Origin: Ettlia oleoabundans
Taxonomy: Eukaryota; Chlorophyta; Chlorophyceae; Chlamydomonadales
Assembly (NCBI GenBank): GCA_019693395.1
Contig: JAAMXP010002184.1
Span: forward strand, 27,758-55,203
Direction: 5' to 3'
DNA: 27,446 bases
This document shows, piece after piece, positions 1 through 9,400 of the stretch (positions are counted from its first letter, which is position 1; every line of letters begins with the position of its first letter). Made by a program: the position numbers and the translations under genes. Under the pieces are notes generated by a model that ran no database searches, was not told the DNA's origin, and saw only the letters and a list, made by a program, of their open reading frames with translations.

Positions 1-134
1 TCGCCCTCCTCATTTGCCAGGGAACACCAAGAAGTTCCGACGGGGTTTGTTGTGTGTGGAATGTTCACAACATCCGGACATGAACAATTAATAGCGCGAG
101 ACTGTCTGCCAACTCTGTCCCAGCTCTCACTCAC

Positions 135-670
135 CCCCAGCTGGGTGTACACATCACTCCAGCGCTGCAGGGGTGCCAGCACCTCTGCCTCAGTCTTGTG
201 CCCAGCATCCTGCGTGGCTCGGGCCATGGCCTCAGCACTGAACGTTTCCCCTCCTATGGCAGAGGGGCCCCTTGCCGCGCCACCGCCGCCTGCCGCCGTG
301 TCCTCATACCGCAGTGGCAGCGGCGCTGTCATGACATTCCGGATAGCCGTAGTTGAGTCTGCGTTGGTGGCCGCCATCTGCCGTATCGCACGCTCGCACT
401 TCTTCAGCTGCAATTAATGAAGAGGGCAGCCTGAAAAGTGCATCCAGTTGACTGGCAACCTTTAATGGGGGCGCATGCTCAAATGATGAAATGGTGGCAC
501 TGCAAATTAGCACTAGAGCACCTTCATGAAAACTATACCTGCGCCACAAACTGACGGGCTTCTTCAAGCATGGTTGCGCAGCGGGCATTGCTGGTGGGCT
601 GGAAGTCTCGACTGCGCAGCGGCGTTCCCTGCTGAAGCCGCTCAGTGAACCTCCGCCAACCCACACCCAT
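135..670 (-). CDS. BAR-domain-like protein, N-terminal part (runs off left edge)
   Basis: Two exons read on the minus strand: 670-539 (44 codons, starting at an ATG) and 407-135 (91 codons). Both junctions are phase 0, with donors GTATAG and GTGAGT and acceptor ATTGCAG. The protein opens with MGVGWRRFTERLQQGTPL and continues with a charged, helix-prone stretch (LEEARQFVAQ/LKKCERAIRQM). A Gly/Ala-rich linker follows, then EVLAPLQRWSDVYTQL. The pattern of a basic amphipathic start, long helices and a late E-V-L-x-P-L-x-R-W block resembles BAR domains, which bind and bend membranes as dimers. That assignment is inference from pattern, not from a clear signature. The next exon lies outside the window, so the C-terminus and any SH3 or PH partner domain are unknown. 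Confidence is good that this is a real gene and modest for the family. Confidence 0.5.
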
Positions 671-1562
671 TCTGCGTAAATCATAAGGCCGGGGCGCAGT
701 GAAGCACGACAGTTAAGGAGGGCTGCAGTGTTGCGGTGACAGTGGCGGGTCTAACAGACGCCCCGCCAAGTCCGGCTCGAGCGCAGTCCCGTAATGGCAG
801 CGAGGCAAGCAATAAACGGTGCATCCAGATCAGAGAGTTAGCTCGTCATCGTCTGACGCGCGTATAGCAGCCAATGCAGCAGCAGGCTTGCACCTGTGTT
901 CTTGCCTGCACCCAGCTGCACCAGCTGTTGCTCAACAGTCAGAAATTGCCTTGGATGTTTGCTGCAAAGCTGCTCCACAGCCTACGGATTGACCGAGAAG
1001 CACGTCTAGAGTCCTGCATCGTCAAGCTGGCAGATGCCAGGTGTCATGGAGTTAAGCCCCGGGGGCCGGGGGGGCCTTCATTCTTGCTTCTGTATCATTC
1101 GAACAGAATTTGATTTAGGAAACTCCGGGAATCGCCGTCTCGGAGCAGGCTGTCAGTCAAGCATGCGCATGCCTGGGTGCCAACGCTGACGAAGAGGACG
1201 CAAGTCATCGCCATGCCCGCCGTCCCCGTTGCCATAGCCCTTAGCCGACTTGGAGTGGACTGTTATGGCCGCGCTGCGAGGCTGAGAGTCCACTGCCAGC
1301 AGCAAGCCGCCCAGTTGGCCGCCAGCCTCCGCCAACGAGTAGCTTGCCTGCTCCTGCTTGGCTTACCATCTTTCTGATATAAACATCAGTATGTAATGCA
1401 GCTTCGTAGATTTGCCTATAATATTCATTTTGATGGCTGGAATCAATGTCTTTCCTCACTATTTGCACTCGGAATAGTCCCATTCCCTCAGCATTGCGAT
1501 GCTGGCGGTTTGTAACTAACTGCCCTCCTTTGTTCTGAGACCTGTGCGGCTTACATAAACTC
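671..1562. other. Intergenic stretch between two minus-strand genes
   Basis: About 890 bp lie between the start of the BAR-like gene and the 3' end of the cysteine-pattern gene. The stretch should hold the promoter and 5' UTR of the first and the 3' end of the second. A minus-strand TGTAA lies at 1555-1551. A G/C run sits near 1060-1075. A minus-strand ORF near 1153-1354 with a possible acceptor was considered as an extra exon, but no phase-compatible partner was found. I see nothing else. Confidence 0.4.
1551..1555 (-). terminator. Candidate polyadenylation signal TGTAA
   Basis: TGTAA on the minus strand is the usual polyadenylation signal of volvocalean nuclear genes. It lies about 93 bp past one candidate stop codon (1648) of the cysteine-pattern gene and only about 8 bp past the other (1563), so it fits the 1648 stop better. 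Confidence 0.4.
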
Positions 1563-1647
1563 TCACCCACGTCGGAATAAAAAATTTAAATTGGAATGGC
1601 GGTATACATGATCACAACTCGAATCAGCCGATTGAATGCAGAAGGAG

Positions 1648-2770
1648 TCACTGATGCGCAGCGTTGGGAGCTCCCTGAACCCCGCCACGAAGGTCTGCAG
1701 GTCCATCAACATTCAAGCCACACACCCCTATCGCAGTGATGTGCAGCCCAGCTGTGATCGCCGATTGTAAGGCTGGAGCGCCTTTGTTAACAGACTTGGG
1801 ACAAGACGTCAAGGGCTGCATGGTTAGGGCACGGCACACGGCAGTGACAATTACTGGCCAAGCGCTCGAGGAGGACTCAAGTCTCGTGTTGGTCGGCACG
1901 CAGGCATGGCATGGCATAGTACGATTTCAATTGTTGGTAAAAAATGCACACAACCAGCAGCAAACATCAGCTTTGCTCCCGCAGGTCCCAACTCACTGGC
2001 ATTGAGTCCTTCACGGCCCACTCCCACGCTGGGCAGGATTGACAGCATCAGCACATCATCAGCACAGGTGGCTGCCTGAAACAACTCCACAGCATCACAG
2101 CATCTGCAGGACCACAAGCGCATCAAGGATGCTTGAAGTGTGCACCCTCCTGAAGGTCACAAGCAACACATTCAGTGTGGGAGTTGGATAGATCAGCTGC
2201 TGAGTAGAGCGGCAGGCAAGTAGCTACACGGCCAGGCAAAGCCAGGTTCAAGGCACCACCGGCCCTCTCACTCACTCATCAGATGGGGGTCCGCCGTCCT
2301 CCAGCGCTATCAAAGAATCTGCCGTCTGCTGCTCGTTGGGGGGACTGGATGATGAAAGGGGGATGAAGGGGTTGAGGACCGTAAGCTCCCCCTCACATGC
2401 TCCCAGCACCTGCTGCGCCACATAAACGCAGGCGCTCTCTGCTCCTCCTGAAACACGGAAAATGAACACGCATGCCAATATTTGTGCTCAAAGATGCAGA
2501 ACCACTTTGAGACGCCTGGTTGGGCTGTTGGGCGTGTTGTGTGCCTGGTGGACGGCGACATAGGCCTGCCGGGGCTTTGTGGCAAGTCAAGTTGGCCACC
2601 AGCCATGGCATTGGAACCCCACAAACCTGCACCTTGACTGTTCACTTCATTCTTCTGAGCAGCAACTAGTGCGATAGCAAGGCAGAGGTAGCCTGCCACT
2701 CACCCAGAGGCGGCGGTAGCAGGAGGGCAACCAGCAGACAGCACAGCGTGTAATGACGTCCCTTCATCAT
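1648..2770 (-). CDS. Small secreted cysteine-pattern protein, possibly lipid-transfer/prolamin-like
   Basis: Exons on the minus strand: 2770-2704 (ATG ATG start, phase 1), 2447-2276 (phase 2, donor GTGAGT) and 2103-1997 (phase 1, donor GTGAGT), then a final exon from 1693. The first exon encodes MMKGRHYTLCCLLVALLLPP, a good signal peptide. The mature part has a Cys pair about ten residues apart (ACVYVAQQVLGAC), a Ser/Pro/acidic linker, then a CC doublet at residues 81-82 followed by DAVELFQAATC. C-x10-C...CC...C is the kind of skeleton seen in the non-specific lipid-transfer/prolamin superfamily. The 3' end is unsettled: the strong GTGAGT donor gives a stop at 1648. Weaker phase-0 donors (GTGGGA or GTGGGC) would open another frame reading FRELPTLRISDSFC and stopping at 1563, which supplies a final Cys. 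If the second donor is not used, translation stops at once at 2274-2272, giving 80 aa. Family is inference. Confidence 0.42.
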
Positions 2771-2844
2771 GCACCTGACGATGATTAACAGTTCGCGTTC
2801 AAGCTATACAGCACTAAATATCCGCTAGGATTCCATTTACGAGT

Positions 2845-3036
2845 CGCCTTCACCCTCACCTACTTCAGCTTCGACTTCAGACAGCCACAGGGATTTCCCC
2901 GACCCACTTCACCTTGACTTCACCCGGCTTCCCCCCACCACTTCGCCACTTCACCTCCACAGAAGTCAGTCCCTGATTTCACTGCGACTTCACCGTCACT
3001 TACCACGTCACCTTCCACTCCACCTTCACTTCAAGA
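2845..3036. repeat. Degenerate ACTTCACC-type minisatellite tract
   Basis: Roughly 190 bp in which CTTCA recurs about ten times, often as ACTTCACC or GACTTCACC, with irregular spacing of about 8-25 bp and strong C/T bias on the plus strand. The copies are imperfect, so this looks like an old, decayed tandem array. All reading frames lack recognisable protein. It lies just upstream of the minus-strand gene starting at 2770. Confidence 0.6.
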
Positions 3037-3452
3037 ATCTGGTCGAGCTGCCCTTCCACTGATCACTCCAACTTACTTAGGTCGGTGGAACAATAGGTTT
3101 GAAAAAGATGGACGGCTTGTGGCATGGATGTGCCAGAACAATCGTACATTGGAGTGGGTGGGTTGGGATGTGTTGACGCCCACACTTGTGCCTCATGAAA
3201 TAGTGGGGAGCCAAACAGAGACGCAGCAAGGCCGCACAGGGGGGGGGAGGGAGAGGGAATGAGAAGCCACACATGCAACACATGGGATAAGCTGCGGAAT
3301 CAACACTCTAAACGACCAGCAAGGGTCGAGAGGAAAGAAGGAATACAGGGAATGTTTGATGGCTAGCAGCAGCCGCCCACTGCCACTAAAGGTTGCAGTG
3401 TTGCACCAACTCATTTGTGCACGCTTTGGGCAAAGGAGTGGCGGCTGAGCTG

Positions 3453-3457
3453 TTACA
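3453..3457 (-). terminator. Candidate polyadenylation signal TGTAA for SPP
   Basis: Minus-strand TGTAA 42 bp beyond the predicted SPP stop codon. It implies an unusually short 3' UTR of about 55-60 nt if used. No other TGTAA was seen on this strand before the next gene. Confidence 0.4.
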
Positions 3458-3498
3458 TCGCCATAGTGGGAGGGCGATCATTCGTCACAAATGCAAAC

Positions 3499-6400
3499 CT
3501 ACTGCCGCCCGCCCGGCTGCTGGTTGCCCATGTTGCTCAACATGTTCTGCAGCAACAGGCAAGCACAGAAGGGAAGAGCAGGTGACAAACGTGCTTGCTG
3601 ACAACCACAACCACTAGAACTTGCGGGGCAGGACTAGCACACATGCAAGCAGCCGTGCTGGCAGCCTCCTCAGCCACTGCCCGCCACAGCATGTCACCAC
3701 AGGTGTGCACAGCGAGCAAGCTGCTGTATCCACCCACACCTTGAACGCAGCCATGAATGCCTCCGCTGCCTGATCAGGATCAACATTCGAAGGAGGAGGA
3801 CGTGGCTGTGCAGCGCCGTTGCTGGTCCAGCCCGCCGCCGCCGCCGCGGCTGCCAGGGGCTGCTGCTGCTGGCGGCGCGTCAGTATGGGCGAGGGTGTGG
3901 CCAGGGGCTCCTTGCCACTGGTACCTATGCATGTGAACACACTGTCGTCATCAAACTTGAACTGCAGCATGAGGACGACAAGATAACAGACAGATGTGCC
4001 CTGAGGTCAGGATTATCAATCAGTTAGAGCAGAGCGAGCCATGGAGAGTGGGGAAGATAGGGCTGCCACACGTGCGACCACGAAATGGTAAAGGTTAAAG
4101 GCCCACATAAAATATGAGAGGGCAGCTGGGAGATCGAGGGGGTGGCAGCCAGAACTTTTTTTTGTAGGCATGGTCCTGGGAGTGAGCAGCAAGGGAACCA
4201 GGGAAGTCAACCCCACGCAAACAGCCAGATGACCTGGGCAAATGCTCCACTGTCAGACGTCCCCACCCACCTGGTTGTACGCATCATACACATCCTCGAC
4301 CCCAGCGGCCTCGTACCTGCAGGGAAGCGGCATGACTTGGTGGGAGTTTGCCGGTGAAGGCACGATTGGTTTAGGAATACAGGCAGAGGGCGGCAGTGAA
4401 ATGTCGCCCAACGAATCAACACTGGAAGGGCAGGCAGCCTGGCACATCACTGATATGTGGTACACGTACATGTCTCGCAGGTCGCGCAGGCAATCGAGGC
4501 TTTTGAGTGGCACGCAGTCCGCCTGCAAGTGCGTCAGCAAGCCCAGCCAGTACAAGTTGTCCTGCAGGGGCCAAGAAAGCAGGGAATGCAGAAGGTTGCC
4601 ATGACAACATTGAGAGGGAGCGGGGGCGAACCTCAGCATGTCTGGCGTGATACCAGGAGGGTATTTAAATGCATAGATATGTCAAGCATTACGACTTGAA
4701 CAGTAATAGTAACTTGAACAGTAAGTTGCAGCAGCAGTGCTTGCTGGGTGCGAGGGAGCCTCGGCCCTCCCCTCCTCCCTCCCATTGTGTCAGGTTTGCA
4801 CCCTGCTCCACCCCTTGGAACTCACAAAGGCCCCAATACCCACTTGCTGCTGCTGTCGAGCCCCAATCCTTGCCCCAACCTAACTGCCGCACCTGAAACG
4901 CCCTTGCTATGACCCCACCCACCTACCTTGAGGTCGCTGTCGTGGCGTGTGATGAGCGTGCGCTTGGCCCGCACCAACTCGCGCTGCGTGATGGGCTGCA
5001 GTCGGATGTTTCGAAGCACATTGAGGCTGGCCATCATCGCATCTTGGATCTTGCCGGGGGTGCTGGTCACATTGACGTGCCACCAGCCTGTAGGGAGGTG
5101 CAAACATGGATGAAGAGAGAATTGTAAGGAGAGGTCCGAATTGAGTGATGGTGGCATTTATGTGGTTTGTGATGTTGTTGAGTGAGGCAGATGGGGGGGG
5201 TGGAATGGTTTAGGGTATAGTGGTTTGGGATGGCAAGCGCAGCCCCTTGTGCAAAATGGACTGTAGCATCATGGGGGGCTTGGCGCTCACTCACCAGAGG
5301 GCAACCTGTCGAACAGTGAGAGCTCGAATGAAACATCGTAGGTGAGCCCCAGCGTGTCCCTTACGGTGGTGAACAGCCGGCTGTTGATGATCTCAGTCAG
5401 CAGGCCTGCACCAGGAAAGGGATGAGGGCATGGGGCCAAGCAGAAAGGACAGGAGAGGAGTATATGGGGCAAACTGAGTGCAGGTGGCGGGATGAAGTTG
5501 TGGGCGAGCGGGGAGATATGACGTGAATGGCAGCGAGAGGGCTGGCAAGCGGGTATATGAACCCAGCCAAGTGCCCACGATGGCGCCGCGCTCATACTCA
5601 GCCTCCCTTCCTCCAATTCATAGCAGCATGGGACAATCAGTGTGTTCCACCCACAGCTGCACCAACCCATGCACACAACGTACCCAGCGCGATGCTGGCG
5701 TAGAGCGGGTGCGCACGCCGGATCTCTGCAGCCCGCTGCAGCTGCTCCGTTGTTGTTGTTGTGGGGTCGGGGATCAAGGGAGGCACCACGTTGCCTGCTG
5801 CCACGCGTCGACCTTGCTGCTGAGATGCCGTGAAGTTGCCCCAGCGGTTGGGGGCGGCGCCGGCAATGTAGGCGCATGCACGCTCGTCTGCAGGTTGATG
5901 CCAAGTGGAAAGGCAACAAGGGAGAACTTGTCTGTTGAGGCAGGCAAGAGCATGGAATCAAGTGGAATACTAGAGACAGTATTGGAGCATATGCTACCTG
6001 CGCTTTGTCCCCGGGTGTATGAAAAGGAAGTGTGTTCGACTGATTTCCCAACCCACCCTGTTGCTGCCTGGTTCACACCTGCAAAACATGAACCTCACCC
6101 TTCACCTTCACCCCACCCTGGCCCAGCTGCCCAACCCCGCAGCCTACCCAGAACCTACCCCACCCTGGGTATCCCACCCGTGCCTCCACCACTCACCCGA
6201 GTCCTTAAGGTGCCAGGTCATGTGCCGCTCCTCCAGCCGCAGCCCGCTCTGTATCTGCAGCGGCCGCCCCAGCGCCTCCTCACGGCTGGCCGGCTGCGGC
6301 ACCTTGGGCTCAGGCGACACGGTGCCCAGGTAGCGCAGCACACACGCCTCCAGCTCAGCAGGGTCAAAGTCGCCCACCACCGACACCTGCAGGGTAACAA

Positions 6401-9400
6401 CACAACCATTTACCGTGGGACAACCAATATCCTAGGATGAAGGTGCAGCGGCATAACAGTGGGATGCTTGTAAGGGCTCATTTCAAAAAGTACAAGAAAG
6501 GGTAGCAAGAACGGTGGCAGCCTGCCCTGGCTGACCCTCTCAGCCACAGGCACAAATAGTAGTACAAGGTTGTCAGTCAACCACTCCAGCACACTCACCT
6601 CCACATTGCCCGCGTGTATCTGTCGCATCACCGCCAGCCGCATGCTGTCCAGCTCCAGCGCCGCAATCTCCTCGGGGTTGGGGTCCCGGAAGCGGCGGTC
6701 TGGGCCAAGCATGGCCTGAAGCAACAGGCAGAGCACATGGAACAACATGCGGGCCCACTGTGAGGAAGTGGGCTTAGGAGGGCGGCACACAAGGTGGCGG
6801 GATAGAACGCCCGAGACAAAGCCGGTGAGCAAGTCTATCAGCATGCGTCAGCGTTGCTGAATCATGCACGCAGCCTCCCCACCCCTCCCCAACCACTCAC
6901 ACAGCCGCGCACCTGCAGGATTCTATCCGCTGTGGCGCGCTCCAGGCTCTTAGACAGAGAGCGGTAGTGTGACAAGTACTGCTGCTTGCTGCGCTCCATA
7001 GCTGCCGCCTCCCAACGTGGCTGCTCCAGGAACAGGTGCAGCAGTTGCAGCACGCTGCCAACGCCGCCATCGCTGACCTGCTTGTCGTCAGGGTGGTAGC
7101 AGCAGTAGATGTGAGTTAAACAAGGTTTTGTTGTTTGCATGGGAAGCGCCAGTGCTGTGATGTAGGCCTGTGTCCACACCCACAACACATTGCCGAGGCC
7201 GCGTTGAATGCTCGCTGCTATTGTGGCAGGTGTTGCCATGCCAGCCAGGTGCAGATTAACCCAGCGCCATGCAGACCAACAATGCTCTGTGCCAACCAAC
7301 TGCGAAATTCGACATCATCCTGACAAGTCAGCTGCATCACCACTTGCAATAACCCATCTCATCCCGCCATCACACCAGCATTAAAATTCCAGGCATCCTG
7401 CCTCTTTGGGAAGTTTCAAGCCGCCCAGAGCTCGCCGAAACACACACACCTCAGTGACTGCGCCCACCCTACACCTCACCTCACCCCTGGCAAGCGCACT
7501 CACCGCAAAGTGGAAGTCCATGCACACAAACTCCTCGTCTGTCTCAAGCACGCAGTTGATCAGCTTGCTGATGCAGTACAGCTCTACCTGCAACGATGCA
7601 GGAAACAAAGCATGCGGGTGGGCAACCAGTTTGGATGCAGGTGGACAGGAGGGGGAAAGCATGCACGGAGCGCGGCAGGGGAGAAGGAGGCAGCACGTGT
7701 CATGTCTGTGGGGCAAGAACTGCAACAAGCTTTCTCCCTGCCTCGAACGTAAATGTCTGGCCAAACGCAACCTCGTGCCCTCCCTGTCAGCTGTCAGCAT
7801 GATTAACCCCAGCCACACAGGTTCACCTGCTCGCGCGACCAGGCGCCCACTGTACCCGCTTCTGAGAGGGTGCGGGTGCCCAGCGCCATGACGCCCGTAC
7901 CCAGTGGGCCCACACCCTGCCCCTCCGTGGCCCGACCTCCCGCCGCCACCAGGCGCAGCATGGCACCTCGTGGCTCGTTGTCTGTGCGGCGGTAGTTGAC
8001 CTTTATGCCGTTTGACAGCCGCAGCTGCACCACACCGCCATGCCCCGGCGTGCCCACAATGCCATCAGAAGAGCTGCTGCTCCTGCTGGGTGCTGGCACG
8101 CCATCTGCTGCCACATAGCGCGGCCGCCGCTCAGCAACCAACTGATCCACCACCTCATCTGGCAGCAGCGCATCTGGCACCTGCGCACACGAGGGTAGAG
8201 TACAACAAGGATGGTGGCAGTGCAGACCAGTATGTGCAGACCAGTATGTGGTGCACCAAACTATACTGGATACACCAACAGAATGCTGCCTTTACTTATT
8301 ACAGCCCGCATGCTCACCCCCAGCCTGCGCCTGCAAATCACAGGAACCAGTAGTCTTTCCACCCAGGGAGCCTGCATGAAAAGGCTTTCCTCTAAAATTC
8401 AACACACCCACCTCCACATCCTCTCGCGCCTCCACCTCAATACCCGCCTCCGACAGCGCCGCCTCTATCGTCCCCGCATCCAGCTCAAAGCGCACCGCCC
8501 CCTCAGGCACCTCCTCATCCTCGCCGCCACTGTCATCCATCACCGCCACCGCCGCCGGATCCACATGCTGTGTGGTGGCCAGGCTGGCTCCGCGCTGCAT
8601 GGGTGCGCCGCCGCCCGTGCTGTGCCCGCTGGCATCCATGAACGCGGGGAGGCACGCGACAATGGCGGTTGCGCGAGTGGGTCCGGGCCAGGCCCAGCTA
8701 TCAGGGTCAGCTTCATACTCCTCCAATAGCTGCCGAAGGTGGAGGCATTGCGAGGGCAGGGGAGACACAAGTTGAGGTGAGTGCTAAGCCGGAAAATGGA
8801 AGGAGGTTGATAGAGTTGACAGGGTGGCTTCGTGTAACACAAAATGGGTGGCAGGACACAAAGGATCATTCGCTCGCGCCTTTCGCAGACTCCAGCGTGC
8901 CGTCAGGAGCCTGCATGGTCCAGCCTGGCTGCTCCTTTCCACCCTGCCCTGCCCTGTCCTGTCCTGCGTGCCTACCTGACGCTCGTTCTTGTAGTGTGAC
9001 AGGTATGACAGCAGCGACTTGGCCAGTGCATCCACCTCCTCCTTGCTGATCGTGTCAATCACCATCAGCAGGTAGTCATGGGCCTGCAGGGATACAAAAA
9101 AGCAACGTGTGAGAGTAGGGCGCTGGCCAGAAACACCCAGCAACAGCAATCCTTGGCCTCCCGGTATGAAATATACGGGCAACTCAACCCAGGCCGCCCT
9201 CAAGCGTCAGAGCTCACCATCTTTTGGTCCACCACAGTGTGCCCCAGCGCCAGGCTCTCCATAACAAACTCGAGTGTGTCCACGCTGGGCACGCTCTCTG
9301 CCTGCTCCGCAAGCTGCTCGCTGCAGGAAGCGGGCCAATGCACGCAAGGCACCATCTGGTCAGCACGCTGGCTCAAAAGAAAGAGTCAGCAGAAGGAAGC

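Larger units (their letters stand above)
2771..3498. other. Intergenic stretch between SPP 3' end and the cysteine-pattern gene
   Basis: About 730 bp with no convincing coding exon. It contains the ACTTCACC-rich repeat tract (about 2845-3036), which lies directly upstream of the cysteine-pattern gene and so occupies its promoter or 5' leader region. It also holds a short G run near 3240 and the probable SPP 3' UTR near 3450-3498. Confidence 0.45.

Noticed and set aside
1153..1354. Minus-strand exon candidate beginning ASYSLAEAGGQLGG and ending in a TGA
   Set aside because: It has a possible GCAG acceptor and fairly protein-like composition, but no upstream donor in matching phase was found and no family is recognised.
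5287..6051. 254-codon minus-strand frame read as one gene
   Set aside because: Only its last 37 codons (5405-5295) are a true SPP exon; the rest is intron plus the preceding exon in the wrong frame.
5523..6440. 305-codon open frame on the plus strand
   Set aside because: It runs antisense across two conserved SPP exons and their introns, with low-complexity Pro/His/Arg composition and no recognisable domain.
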